Part shown: positions 37,909-46,952 of the stretch, one piece after another
Numbering within the stretch: position 1 is the first letter of the stretch
Layout of the letters: every line of letters starts with the position of its first letter
DNA from: Nereida ignava
GTDB lineage: Bacteria > Pseudomonadota > Alphaproteobacteria > Rhodobacterales > Rhodobacteraceae
Assembly (NCBI RefSeq): GCF_001049735.1
Contig: NZ_CVPC01000005.1
Coordinates: 410,498-474,497 of the forward strand
DNA: 64,000 bases
Direction: 5' to 3'
Notes under the pieces: model-generated
Database searches by the model: none
What the model saw: the letters and a program-made list of their open reading frames with translations, nothing else
What the model was told of the DNA's origin: nothing
Made by a program: the position numbers and the translations under genes

Positions 37909-38676
37909 ATGAAAACCGTCGACCACATTGAGGCGCGGACCTACCACGGTCGTAAGGGTTCTGTGAAAAATGCGTTTTCCTACAGCGTTGATTACGTACT
38001 GCTTGATGCGGAGGCCGATGTCCGCGCGCCTTGGCCTTTCAAACGTAACCGACCTGGCATGGTTGCATTGCATGACGTTGATCATGGAGGGCTGCCCAAG
38101 GCCGGAACCGGTGCGGCGTGGGTCCGCGATGTGCTGCGTACGCACGGTTTGCCAAACGACGGACGGATTGAGCTTTTGGCGCAGCCCAAAGTACTGGGGC
38201 ATTTGTTCAACGCGGTTTCTTTTTGGCTTTGCTATGATGCAACCGGCGCTCTGCGTGTTGTGATTGCTGAGGTGGCTAATACGTTCGGTGACCGGCACTC
38301 ATACTTGTGTCATCATGACGATCATCGGGCCATTTCTGCCAAGGACACGCTCCATGCGACCAAAATGATGCATGTGTCGCCGTTTCAGCCGCTCGAGGGT
38401 GGTTATGCGTTCAATTATGACATCACTGATGAAAAGATCAGCATTCGGATTGATTACACAGAAACTGCGGATCCAAGCGGAGGGGGGCTGATTGCAACCC
38501 TGACCGGTAAACGCCAGCCACTCACAACACGTTCTATGCTGCGGATGCTGGTGCGCCGTCCGCTTGGTTCACGGCGTGTGCTTACGCTGGTCCACTGGCA
38601 AGCGGTGAAACTGTGGTTTAAGGGCGCGAAGTTTCGCTCCCAACCTGAGCCGCCCGAAATTGAGATATCACGATGA
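37909..38676 (+). CDS. DUF1365 family protein
   Basis: 255 residues. Family features are EARTYHGRKGSVKNAFSYSV, KVLGHLFNAVSFWLCYDATG, ANTFGDRHSYLC and KMMHVSPFQPLEGGYAFNYD. DUF1365 proteins accompany the flavoprotein in many bacteria and are tied to lipid modification by context; no reaction is established. Its ATG stands four bases after the flavoprotein stop and its own stop overlaps the MFS gene by four bases. Confidence 0.9.
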   Translation: MKTVDHIEARTYHGRKGSVKNAFSYSVDYVLLDAEADVRAPWPFKRNRPGMVALHDVDHGGLPKAGTGAAWVRDVLRTHGLPNDGRIELLAQPKVLGHLFNAVSFWLCYDATGALRVVIAEVANTFGDRHSYLCHHDDHRAISAKDTLHATKMMHVSPFQPLEGGYAFNYDITDEKISIRIDYTETADPSGGGLIATLTGKRQPLTTRSMLRMLVRRPLGSRRVLTLVHWQAVKLWFKGAKFRSQPEPPEIEISR

Positions 38677-39920
38677 CCCGCGCACAGCGCTTGCCATCTT
38701 ATGGGCTTTTTGCGGCCATGCTGGCGGCGGCTGGCTTACCAATTTATATCCACGCTCCCAAGTTTTACGTGGATGAATACGGGCTTAGCTTGACTGCCCT
38801 TGCATCCGTTTTGTTTGTTTTGCGCCTTGTCGATGTGGTCCAAGACCCGCTGCTTGGATGGCTATCTGAAAAGACGCGCAGTGTGCGTGGGGCGATGGTA
38901 TCGTTTGCGGCTATCATTTTGGCACTGTCGATGTGGGGGCTGTTTGCAGTCGTCCCGCCCATCCCTGCGTTGTGGTGGTTTGCACTGACCCTAGGGGGGC
39001 TCTTTTCATCGTTTAGCTTCCTTACAATCAGCTTTTACGCGCAGGGCGTTGCCAAAGCAGATGCTATGGGCGCGGGACATGTCAGGCTTGCTACTTGGCG
39101 TGAGACTGGCGGGCTTTTGGGTGTGTGTGTTGCAGCCATCACGCCTACTGTTTTGATGGGCTTTATGGGCCGTCCATTTGTTGGCTTTGCACTTGGCTTT
39201 GCGGTGCTGTGCCTGGCTGGATGGGGTTCGATGCGCAAAGAATGGAGCGCGGGCAAGGCGGAAAATGAAGCGGCTACACCTGTTGGTTCTGCGGTTGTCC
39301 TAAAAGATCCGATTGCTCGCCGGCTGCTTACAGTGGCCTTGGTCAATGCGACGCCGGTTGCGGTAAGTTCAACATTGTTTTTGTTCTTCGTGGAAAGCCG
39401 TTTGGATGCGTTGGGCTGGGAAGGGCCGCTGTTGTTGCTGTTCTTTTTATCTGCCGCAATAAGTGCACCGCTTTGGGGATTTATGGCGCAGCGGGTCTCG
39501 CCCAAAACAACTTTGCTTGCGGGGATGGTGTTGGCGGTTGTGACCTTTGCAGGTGCGCTGTTGCTTGGCTCCGGTGACGTGGCACTTTTTGCGGTTGTTT
39601 GCATTGCCAGTGGTGCCGCTTTGGGCGCGGACATGACTTTGTTGCCTGCCCTTTTTGCCCGCCGCTTGTCTAAAATTGCACCAAATGCGGGCCAAGCTTT
39701 TGGGGTGTGGTCATTTGTTACTAAATTTACACTGGCTTTTGCGGCAGTGGCCCTACTTCCTTTATTAGAGCAGAGCGGATTTGTAGCGGGGCAGATAACT
39801 CAGCCTGATCAAGCGCTCTGGGTTTTGAGCTATTTATATGCGGGCGTTCCGTGCGTGCTGAAGCTGATTGCGATCTTTTTGCTTTGGCGCACTAATTTGA
39901 CGGAGGATGATGCGAAATGA
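38673..39920 (+). CDS. MFS transporter, MelB/GPH-like
   Basis: 415 residues with about twelve hydrophobic segments. The first loop has FVLRLVDVVQDPLLGWLSEK, the GPH-type counterpart of the MFS signature (D at the sugar/cation site), and ATWRETGGLLGVCVA and NATPVAVSSTLFLFFVE follow. Homologues are mis-called sugar transporters; within this operon a lipid or lysophospholipid cargo would fit, but is only inferred. Overlaps on both sides (four bases each) show translational coupling. Confidence 0.85.
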   Translation: MTRAQRLPSYGLFAAMLAAAGLPIYIHAPKFYVDEYGLSLTALASVLFVLRLVDVVQDPLLGWLSEKTRSVRGAMVSFAAIILALSMWGLFAVVPPIPALWWFALTLGGLFSSFSFLTISFYAQGVAKADAMGAGHVRLATWRETGGLLGVCVAAITPTVLMGFMGRPFVGFALGFAVLCLAGWGSMRKEWSAGKAENEAATPVGSAVVLKDPIARRLLTVALVNATPVAVSSTLFLFFVESRLDALGWEGPLLLLFFLSAAISAPLWGFMAQRVSPKTTLLAGMVLAVVTFAGALLLGSGDVALFAVVCIASGAALGADMTLLPALFARRLSKIAPNAGQAFGVWSFVTKFTLAFAAVALLPLLEQSGFVAGQITQPDQALWVLSYLYAGVPCVLKLIAIFLLWRTNLTEDDAK

Positions 39921-40501
39921 ACGAATTTCTATTTGTGCTAATCGGTGTCGTCATCACACTGATCTGTGTGCTGCTCTATGTCCGTTTCTGCACTTTCCGT
40001 GCGCAAAAGCCGGCGGAGTATGATGGGCTTGGTCCGATTATGGACATCAAGGATCATCTAAACGGCAAGATTGCCTGCGAGGGTGTGATTTATGGTCCTT
40101 TGGGGCGTGTGAGTAGCCGTTTTGTCGCCGAGTTTGAGGCGGAGTGGAAGGGCGATAGCGGCGTGATGCGCGAGGTCTTTCACTACGATAGCGGCAGTAT
40201 TCAGCGCCGCGAGTGGCGCTTGCAGCTTGATGAAGGCGGCGTGGTGCGTGCGGATGCGGATGATTTGGTGGGACGCGGTAGTGGCCAGCAGCGTGGTAAC
40301 GCCCTGCTGTTGAACTACACGATTAAGCTGACCCCAGAGGCGGGTGGTCATGCGCTTGATGTGACAGACTGGATGTATTTGATGCAGAACGGGACCATTA
40401 TTAATCGATCACAGTTTCGCAAGTTTGGTATCAAGGTGGCAGAATTGGTCGCTACGATGCGGCCAATTGGAGTTGATGCTGTGCGCAAGCGGGTTGCTTG
40501 A
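39917..40501 (+). CDS. DUF3833 family protein with N-terminal membrane anchor
   Basis: 194 residues. One hydrophobic segment (LFVLIGVVITLICVLLYV) leads to the DUF3833 domain: DIKDHLNGKIACEGVIYGPL, FHYDSGSIQRREWRLQL, GQQRGNALLLNYTIKL and VTDWMYLMQNGTIINRS. Many relatives are lipoproteins, but here no lipobox is convincing, so it is probably a membrane-anchored periplasmic domain. Fold is lipocalin-like by look. Fourth gene of the operon. Confidence 0.82.
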   Translation: MNEFLFVLIGVVITLICVLLYVRFCTFRAQKPAEYDGLGPIMDIKDHLNGKIACEGVIYGPLGRVSSRFVAEFEAEWKGDSGVMREVFHYDSGSIQRREWRLQLDEGGVVRADADDLVGRGSGQQRGNALLLNYTIKLTPEAGGHALDVTDWMYLMQNGTIINRSQFRKFGIKVAELVATMRPIGVDAVRKRVA

Positions 40502-40519
40502 AATTATAAGGAGTGTGGC

Positions 40520-41254
40520 GTGACAAAGCAGTGGGCGGGTAAACGGTATTGGCTGGTTGGCGCATCTGCGGGCCTCGGTGAGGCGGTTGCCCAGATGATG
40601 AGCGCCGCAGGTGTTGAGGTGATCCTGTCGGCCCGTTCCGAAGATGATTTGAAGCGGGTTGTAGACACCCTTCCGGGGAAAGCATCCTATGTCACCTGCG
40701 ATGTCAGTAGCCTCAAAAGCGTAGAAGAAGCGTACGCTCAAGTCGATGAAATTGATGGTGTGGTATTTCTGGCCGGCGTGTACTGGCCTATGAAAGCCGA
40801 TGCCGTTGATGCCGCTCAGTTAGAGCAAATGGTCGACATCAACTTTACGGGTGCTGCGCGTGTTCTGGGGGCCATTTTACCAGACTTTGTAAAACGTGAC
40901 GCGGGGCATATCGTGCTGACTGGTTCACTTTCAGGTTTCCGCGGCTTGCCGGGGGCAGTTGGTTATGGGGCGTCCAAAGCGGGCGTGATGTACCTTGGTG
41001 AAAGCCTTTATGCGGATCTGCGCAAAACAGGTGTTGAGGTTCAGCTAATTAACCCCGGTTTCATCAAAACGAGGCTGACGGACAAGAACGATTTCAACAT
41101 GCCGTTCATCCAGACCCCTGAAGAGGCAGCGCGTGATTTCTGGGAGCATATGAACTCGACCGCGTTCAAAAAATCCTTCCCGCGCGCATTTTCACTGATG
41201 TTCCGTGCAAGCCAGTTTTTGCCCGACTGGCTATACTATCGCATTTTCGCGTAG
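40520..41254 (+). CDS. Short-chain dehydrogenase/reductase
   Basis: 244 residues. Cofactor motif GASAGLGEAVAQMM, VFLAGVYWP in the place of NNAG, catalytic Ser in LTGSLSGFRG and the active-site pair in GYGASKAGV. Start is GTG at 40520 with AAGGAG upstream. Last gene of the RpoE-linked run; its last 24 bases overlap the 3' end of the convergent saccharopine dehydrogenase. Substrate unknown; oxidised lipid chains are plausible by context. Confidence 0.88.
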   Translation: MTKQWAGKRYWLVGASAGLGEAVAQMMSAAGVEVILSARSEDDLKRVVDTLPGKASYVTCDVSSLKSVEEAYAQVDEIDGVVFLAGVYWPMKADAVDAAQLEQMVDINFTGAARVLGAILPDFVKRDAGHIVLTGSLSGFRGLPGAVGYGASKAGVMYLGESLYADLRKTGVEVQLINPGFIKTRLTDKNDFNMPFIQTPEEAARDFWEHMNSTAFKKSFPRAFSLMFRASQFLPDWLYYRIFA

Positions 41255-42292
41255 GGCATTTTGAAAACAGTCACGGGCGCGGCCCCATGTGCCGTTGGTG
41301 TCATCCTTTAGCTGAAGAAGTGTCGGCAGCAGTTGTGCTGCAAAACCTTCAGAGCTTTCGGCTGGCAACATCGATGGCAAGTTATCAATCGCAGTGACAT
41401 CCAGAACCGGTTCGTTTGAAATGCGCGTTGCGGGCGTTTCCCAACTTGTTGCGGCGGAATAGATCGGGATCGGGTTATACGGGCTGTCTGGGTCGCACGC
41501 GATATCGCTTATCACAGATAGCGTCCGCTCTGCCCCAATGGCGTCAGGCCCTACAAAAAGCGGTGTTTGTGGGCTGGCCAAGATGCAGTTCATAAATAAG
41601 TTGTGTGTCAGAATTTCTGGGAACGGGCCGCCATGTGCGGTCTCGTCCTTGTCCCACTTCTTTGGCGTTATACCCAGTGCCTCACACAGATCTGATGCGC
41701 CGGTACCGACACGGCCAAGTGCCCCAATGATCAACGCGGTGGGGTGCTTGGTGCTGCATTGGCTGAGTTGCTCTTCAAGTTCAGCGCGTAGATCAGTTGC
41801 GCTGTCATAAGCAGATACCGCCCCCGTAATTTCACCCCGTTGTTGCGCTGCCCAACAAAGCAGTGCCATCGCGGCACCAGTGTATCCGGCCCAATAGCCA
41901 AAAGCGGCTACGCGCCGTCCGCCGGTATCGGTCAGGTATTCCAAGTCCGAAAGCTCGCCACCACCCTTTGCAAACCGCGCAAGCAGTTTTGGTCCTGCGT
42001 CCTGGCCTTTGTAGGCGTGTCCAAACATGATGTGACGGTGGGGCAGGGCGCTGCCATCGTCAGGCAGTTCTTTGAGGCCCAAAATGATTGTGTCTTTTGG
42101 CGCGTCTGGCCAGCTGTGGGGTGCTGCAATCTGGCAACCTACTTTTGCGTATCCATCGATTGGGATAGCGCGTACATCGCTTTGCTCAACAGTGATCGAC
42201 ATGCCCGCTTCGATGAGGCGCGTAGCACCTTCGGGTGTCAGGCCAACACGGCGTTCAAAACTGCGGCTCTCAGCCCGTACCCAAAGATGCAT
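41231..42292 (-). CDS. Saccharopine dehydrogenase (NAD+, L-lysine-forming) type
   Basis: 353 residues resembling fungal Lys1. The N-terminus LWVRAESRSFERRVGLTPEG is the AlaDH/PNT-like substrate domain, the NAD domain has ALIIGALGRVGTGASDLCEA, and WDKDETAHGGPFPEILTHNL contains the expected substrate-facing residues. In bacteria it more often serves lysine degradation or interconversion via saccharopine. No matching glutamate-forming saccharopine reductase is in the window. The two convergent genes share 24 bases at their ends. Confidence 0.9.
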   Translation of the reverse strand: MHLWVRAESRSFERRVGLTPEGATRLIEAGMSITVEQSDVRAIPIDGYAKVGCQIAAPHSWPDAPKDTIILGLKELPDDGSALPHRHIMFGHAYKGQDAGPKLLARFAKGGGELSDLEYLTDTGGRRVAAFGYWAGYTGAAMALLCWAAQQRGEITGAVSAYDSATDLRAELEEQLSQCSTKHPTALIIGALGRVGTGASDLCEALGITPKKWDKDETAHGGPFPEILTHNLFMNCILASPQTPLFVGPDAIGAERTLSVISDIACDPDSPYNPIPIYSAATSWETPATRISNEPVLDVTAIDNLPSMLPAESSEGFAAQLLPTLLQLKDDTNGTWGRARDCFQNALRENAIV

Positions 42293-42307
42293 AACGTGTA
42301 CTCCAGC

Positions 42308-42985
42308 TTATACCATTGTCTTTTTGTCAGTGCGGTCCGCACGGTCCAGATGCGGCGTTGAGCCATACATCGTCAAATGCAAATCAGACGCGCCATTCAT
42401 TGTGCGGTAGTCAAACCCATGCAGCGACGTATGCGCCACGTTCAGAAACATTTTAGCCTTCTGGGTTGTCTCAAGCCCAAGAGCCAAAGCTGTTAGCGAC
42501 GCGATGACGCCTGTTGAGCTTACCAATAAAACCCGCCCTTCGATCAATGATGCGTCTCGGACTGCGTCAAAAATACGGGTTCGAAAACCGGCATAGCTTT
42601 CTACGTGCGGGGGCGTTTCCTCAGCGGCCCAATGGCTAAGAATTTGCGGCACATGTGCTGCAAAAGTCTCGGCGCTATCGGGGAAAGGGACGCCGTGCAT
42701 ATCAGTCAGCGAGTCCGACAGCGCGAAGTAATCCAGCTCATTCAGGCGCGCGTCAGTGGTGTGTGGAATTGCGGGGCCGCCAAGTCCCGCCAAAATACCC
42801 TCAGCCGTCTCGCGCTGTCTGCGCAGACTGCCGCTGATGATGTGTGTGTAGGGCTGCGCGTCTTGCAAATACTCACCCAACCAACGGGCCTGCACATGTC
42901 CCAATTCGGATAGTTTGTCGTATTCCAGCTCTGACTTAGCACCAGAATTCGCCTGCCCGTGGCGTGTTATTGTCACTTCACCCAT
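42308..42985 (-). CDS. Histidine phosphatase (phosphoglycerate mutase-like)
   Basis: 225 residues starting MGEVTITRHGQANSGAK; RHG holds the phosphorylated His. Further catalytic signs are SGSLRRQRETAEGIL, LNELDYFAL and LLVSSTGVIASLTALAL near the C-terminus, where H is replaced by S-T-G in the usual S-H-G-x place. Open frame runs to 43036 but the ATG at 42985 sits behind a good ribosome-binding site. Stands 15 bases upstream of saccharopine dehydrogenase and may be co-transcribed with it. Substrate unknown. Confidence 0.85.
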   Translation of the reverse strand: MGEVTITRHGQANSGAKSELEYDKLSELGHVQARWLGEYLQDAQPYTHIISGSLRRQRETAEGILAGLGGPAIPHTTDARLNELDYFALSDSLTDMHGVPFPDSAETFAAHVPQILSHWAAEETPPHVESYAGFRTRIFDAVRDASLIEGRVLLVSSTGVIASLTALALGLETTQKAKMFLNVAHTSLHGFDYRTMNGASDLHLTMYGSTPHLDRADRTDKKTMV

Positions 42986-43122
42986 CGTCGTCTCCTGTTT
43001 CCTATGGTGCGTAGCCTGCCTTGCGGCGTGGCGCAAACGGTTGGTGGCGTGTCGTGCTTGCTGTGGGCGGGTTATTTTGAATCGCCTAGTTTAAACTAAA
43101 TTCAAATCGGGAAGTTTGCGTC

Positions 43123-45891
43123 ATGTCTGATAAAATCACCTTTACCTTGGACGGCCAGACCGTTGAGGCTGACGCTGGCATGACAATTTGGGAGGTCGCG
43201 AATGGCCGTGGTCTGGTCATTCCGCACCTTTGTCACAAACCCGTGCCAGGATACCGGCCCGATGGGAACTGCCGTGCGTGTATGGTCGAGATCGAGGGCG
43301 AGCGGACGCTTGCTGCTTCGTGCATTCGAGAGCCCGCCGATGGTATGGTGGTGAACACGGAAACTGCACGTGCCAAAAATGCGCGCAAAATGGTGGTTGA
43401 GATGCTGTTGGCGGACCAACCCGAGCGTGACGCAGCCCACGATAAATCCAGCCACCTGTGGGATATGGCCGATCTGAATGGTGTCGCTGAAAGCCGCCTG
43501 CCCACGTTAGAAGCTGAGCGTATTCCACTGCTCGACAACAGCCACGTTGCGATGTCCGTTAACCTTGATGCTTGTATCCAATGCGGTCTGTGCGTGCGCG
43601 CCTGCCGTGAAGTTCAGGTCAATGATGTGATCGGCATGGCCGGACGTGGCCATGACGCCTACCCAACGTTCGATATGGCTGACCCAATGGGCGACAGCAC
43701 GTGTGTGGCCTGTGGTGAATGCGTCCAAGCCTGCCCCACAGGTGCCCTCATGCCCTCGACTGTCGTTGATGAGCAGCAAGTTGGGGATAGCGCTGATTTT
43801 GACAAAGAAGTCGAAAGTATTTGTCCGTTTTGCGGTGTTGGTTGTCAGATCAGCCTGAAGATTAAAGATAATAAAGTGAAATTCGTTGAGGGCATCAATG
43901 GTCCCGCCAACGAGGGCCGCTTGTGCGTGAAAGGGCGTTTTGGCTTTGATTATATTCACCACGATCACCGCCTGACCAAACCGCTTATCCGCCGTGATGA
44001 TGCGCCTGCAAAAGGCCTTAATGTTGATCCGGCAAACTGGGGCGACGTGTTCCGCGAAGCAACATGGGATGAGGCGCTTGATTTTGCCGCAGGTGGCCTG
44101 AAGGGCCGTGGCCGTGAAGTTGCGGGTTTCGGTTCAGCAAAATGCACCAACGAAGAAGCGTACCTGTTCCAAAAGATGATCCGCCAAGGATTTGGACACA
44201 ACAACGTCGACCACTGCACGCGCCTTTGCCACGCATCCTCTGTTGCGGCACTGATGGAAAACGTTGGCTCAGCGGCTGTGACAGCCACTTTCAACGAGAT
44301 TGAGAACGCTGATGTAGCAATTGTGATCGGCGCTAACCCGATTGAGAACCATCCGGTTGCTGCGACGTATTTCAAACAATTCGCCAAGCGTGGTGGCAAG
44401 CTGATTGTGATGGATCCGCGCGGCCAAGCGTTGAAGCGTTTCGCCAGCCATATGCTGCAATTCCGGCCCGGTGCTGACGTGTCGATGCTGAACGCGATTA
44501 TGCATACGATCGTCGAAGAAAAGCTTTATGATCAGCAATATATTGAAGCCTACACCGAAAACTGGGAAGCTGAAAAAGCGCACCTGAAAGACTTCACACC
44601 CGAAAAGATGAGCGAAATTTGCGGCATTGAGCCAGAAGTGCTGCGCGACGTTGCGCGTACTTTTGCTGGCGCCAAAGCAGGTATGATTTTCTGGGGTATG
44701 GGCGTTAGCCAGCACATTCACGGCACGGATAATTCGCGTTGTTTGATCTCGCTCGCGTTGATGACAGGGCAGGTGGGCCGCCCTGGCGCGGGCTTGCATC
44801 CCCTACGCGGGCAAAACAACGTACAAGGTGCATCCGATGCGGGCCTCATCCCGATGTTCTTGCCGGATTATCAATCTGTCACGGACGATGGTGTGCGGTC
44901 TGCATTTAATGATGTCTGGGGTTCTGGTGATTTCAGTAATGAAAAAGGCCTTACGGTTACTGAGATCATGGATGCAGTACATACGGATGACATTAAGGCG
45001 ATGTATATTTTGGGTGAAAACCCTGCCATGTCAGACCCCGATGTAGATCATGCGCGTGCCGCGCTGGCCAAGCTGGACCACCTTGTGGTGCAGGATATTT
45101 TCATCACTGAGACTGCAAACTACGCTGATGTAATTCTACCGGCTTCTGCATTTGCAGAAAAGTCCGGCACCGTCACAAATACCAACCGCCAAGTTCAAAT
45201 GGGACGTCCAGCTGTTTCGCCCCCCGGTGAGGCGCGTGAAGACTGGTGGATAGAAGTTGAGTTGGCGAAACGCCTTGGGCTTGGCTGGACCTATACGCAC
45301 CCAAGCGAAGTCTTTGCCGAAATGAAGCTGAACATGAAATCGCTGAGTAACATCACGTGGGATCGCCTTGAAGGTGAAAACGCGGTGACGTACCCATCGC
45401 TTTCGCCCACGGATCCGGGCCAGCCGATTGTGTTTGGCGATGGTTTCCCGCGCCAAGATGGACGCGCGAAGTTCACGCCTGCAAGCGTTATTGCACCTGA
45501 CGATACGCCCGATGATGAGTACCCGATGATCCTTACAACAGGCCGTCAGCTTGAGCATTGGCACACAGGATCAATGACCCGCCGCGCCACTGTTTTGGAC
45601 GCGGTTGAGCCAGAGGCAAACTGTTCGCTGCACCCGTCCACCTTGCGCAAGCTTGGGGTAGAACCTGGTGGAATGATCCGTCTGACGACTCAGCGTGGGT
45701 CAGTTGTGATCATGGCGCGCATGGACCGTGCGGTGGCCCCTGATATGGTCTTCCTGCCGTTTGCGTATGTTGAGGCGGCCGCAAATATTTTGACCAACTC
45801 AGCAATTGATCCTTATGGCAAAATTCCTGAGTTTAAGTTTTCGGCCGTAAGGGTGGAAGCTGCGCACGAGCCACAAGTTGCCGCAGAATAA
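43123..45891 (+). CDS. Formate dehydrogenase alpha subunit (Mo/W-bis-MGD), stand-alone
   Basis: 922 residues. N-terminal [2Fe-2S] ferredoxin domain with Cys37, Cys50, Cys53, Cys67; then two [4Fe-4S] motifs (ACIQCGLCVRACREV, TCVACGECVQACPTG), a third cluster in CPFCGVGCQ with GRLCVKG, and the molybdopterin domain. The metal ligand is the Cys of DHCTRLCHASSV, where some enzymes have selenocysteine. QNNVQGASDAG and the C-terminal MILTTGRQLEHWHTGSMTRR are typical of NAD-linked formate dehydrogenases. No beta, gamma, FdsC or FdsD gene is next to it. Confidence 0.92.
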   Translation: MSDKITFTLDGQTVEADAGMTIWEVANGRGLVIPHLCHKPVPGYRPDGNCRACMVEIEGERTLAASCIREPADGMVVNTETARAKNARKMVVEMLLADQPERDAAHDKSSHLWDMADLNGVAESRLPTLEAERIPLLDNSHVAMSVNLDACIQCGLCVRACREVQVNDVIGMAGRGHDAYPTFDMADPMGDSTCVACGECVQACPTGALMPSTVVDEQQVGDSADFDKEVESICPFCGVGCQISLKIKDNKVKFVEGINGPANEGRLCVKGRFGFDYIHHDHRLTKPLIRRDDAPAKGLNVDPANWGDVFREATWDEALDFAAGGLKGRGREVAGFGSAKCTNEEAYLFQKMIRQGFGHNNVDHCTRLCHASSVAALMENVGSAAVTATFNEIENADVAIVIGANPIENHPVAATYFKQFAKRGGKLIVMDPRGQALKRFASHMLQFRPGADVSMLNAIMHTIVEEKLYDQQYIEAYTENWEAEKAHLKDFTPEKMSEICGIEPEVLRDVARTFAGAKAGMIFWGMGVSQHIHGTDNSRCLISLALMTGQVGRPGAGLHPLRGQNNVQGASDAGLIPMFLPDYQSVTDDGVRSAFNDVWGSGDFSNEKGLTVTEIMDAVHTDDIKAMYILGENPAMSDPDVDHARAALAKLDHLVVQDIFITETANYADVILPASAFAEKSGTVTNTNRQVQMGRPAVSPPGEAREDWWIEVELAKRLGLGWTYTHPSEVFAEMKLNMKSLSNITWDRLEGENAVTYPSLSPTDPGQPIVFGDGFPRQDGRAKFTPASVIAPDDTPDDEYPMILTTGRQLEHWHTGSMTRRATVLDAVEPEANCSLHPSTLRKLGVEPGGMIRLTTQRGSVVIMARMDRAVAPDMVFLPFAYVEAAANILTNSAIDPYGKIPEFKFSAVRVEAAHEPQVAAE

Positions 45892-45907
45892 GATGCTCAC
45901 AATTTAA

Positions 45908-45947
45908 TAGATATGCCGCTCAATCGTCATGATTGGGCGGCAATCTA
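45908..45947. repeat. Strong 40-base hairpin after the formate dehydrogenase gene
   Basis: Left arm 45915-45925 (GCCGCTCAATC) and right arm 45931-45941 (GATTGGGCGGC) pair along 11 positions with one G-T wobble and a 5-base loop; TAGAT (45908-45912) and ATCTA (45943-45947) lengthen the stem. No T-run follows on either strand, so it is not a standard terminator. It may protect the mRNA end or bind a protein. Confidence 0.6.
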
Positions 45948-46009
45948 TGCAAAAGTAGCATTTATTGCTATGCTCAAGCGTGTGTTGGTTGAGTGTGGGG
46001 TTATCAGTT

Positions 46010-46651
46010 ATGAAATACTTTTTGCAAAAAACAGTTTGGTTCCTGTGGGTTTTGGGCGTTGCTGTGTCGCTGACCGGATATGCGCAGGCGTGTAGTACGC
46101 CTGCTTTGACCGGCGCGCATAATGCCATGGTGCCCGCAAAATCACCTAATAGTGCCTTGTTTGACAGCGCGGTTCTGCACTACGTCAACAAAGTACGGTG
46201 CTCAAAAGGGTTGCCACCTTTAACTTCTGCCAGTGGTTTGGTGGATGTGGCTGAGGTGCATTCAAAATGGATGGCTAAGTCCCAACAGCTCAATCATAAA
46301 TCGCGTGTGTCAGGGATGAATACGTTCAAAAAACGGCTCAAGGCATCTGGCGTGGGCAGTCGTGCCGGATCGGAAAATATTGGCGTTACCCATCGCTATC
46401 AGTTGGAAACAGCAGGTGTTTTCTTGACCCGCGATCTAAGCGCGTGCCGGTTCGAAGCTAAGGGGCGGACAATATCTGCGCATTCATACAAAAGTTTGGC
46501 TAATCATATTGTGAACATGTGGATGGCATCATCGGGTCACCGCAAAAACATCCTTGCGCGAAAATCTAAACTGACAGGAGCATCGCTTGCCTTTGACGGT
46601 AAGTCGCCCAATTGTGGTCGCTACTTTATTACGCAGAATTTTGCAGGTTAG
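46010..46651 (+). CDS. Secreted CAP-domain (SCP/PR-1-like) protein
   Basis: 213 residues from the ATG at 46010, with signal peptide (KTVWFLWVLGVAVSLTGYA) ending near QAC. The mature part carries the CAP fold: AVLHYVNKVRCSKGLPPL, AEVHSKWMAKSQQLNHKS, GSENIGVTH, and the C-terminal NHIVNMWMASSGHRKNIL. The two His and the Glu of the CAP cavity are present. Function of bacterial CAP proteins is unknown; extracellular or periplasmic. Confidence 0.87.
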   Translation: MKYFLQKTVWFLWVLGVAVSLTGYAQACSTPALTGAHNAMVPAKSPNSALFDSAVLHYVNKVRCSKGLPPLTSASGLVDVAEVHSKWMAKSQQLNHKSRVSGMNTFKKRLKASGVGSRAGSENIGVTHRYQLETAGVFLTRDLSACRFEAKGRTISAHSYKSLANHIVNMWMASSGHRKNILARKSKLTGASLAFDGKSPNCGRYFITQNFAG

Positions 46652-46688
46652 TCCGGCGGCCATTTCTAAGCCCGATGTGGGAAATGAA

Positions 46689-46720
46689 AAAAGCCGCCCT
46701 AATTTAATGGAGCGGCTTTT
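46689..46720. terminator. Bidirectional intrinsic terminator between CAP gene and rpmJ
   Basis: AAAAGCCGC (46689-46697) pairs with GCGGCTTTT (46712-46720). On the minus strand it is followed by a run of six T just after rpmJ; on the plus strand it ends with TTTT. Confidence 0.85.
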
Positions 46721-46741
46721 GAATGTTCAATTGTCGAAGGC

Positions 46742-46867
46742 TTAGCCCTGACGTGCCTTGAAGCGAGGCTGTGTTTTGTTGATCACGTAAACGCGGCCTT
46801 TGCGGCGAACGATACGGCAGTCGCGGTGACGGTTCTTCAGCGACCGGAGCGAGTTCTTGACTTTCAT
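46742..46867 (-). CDS. rpmJ: 50S ribosomal protein L36 (41-residue form)
   Basis: Translation from the ATG at 46867 gives 41 residues beginning [20 protein letters not shown] and ending [13 protein letters not shown]. This is the alphaproteobacterial L36, which lacks the full C-C-C-H zinc site of the classical short form (only one Cys is left). A CAGGAGACAG ribosome-binding site stands before the start and an intrinsic terminator follows. It is monocistronic and downstream of the tRNA gene on the same strand. Confidence 0.95.
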   Translation of the reverse strand: MKVKNSLRSLKNRHRDCRIVRRKGRVYVINKTQPRFKARQG

Positions 46868-46952
46868 AAGTCTGTCTCCTGTTTTTCCGGCGCGAGATCA
46901 CGCCATTCAAGTTGCGTTTGCTTCAAAGGCTAATGCCAAGAAGCGGTTATCA

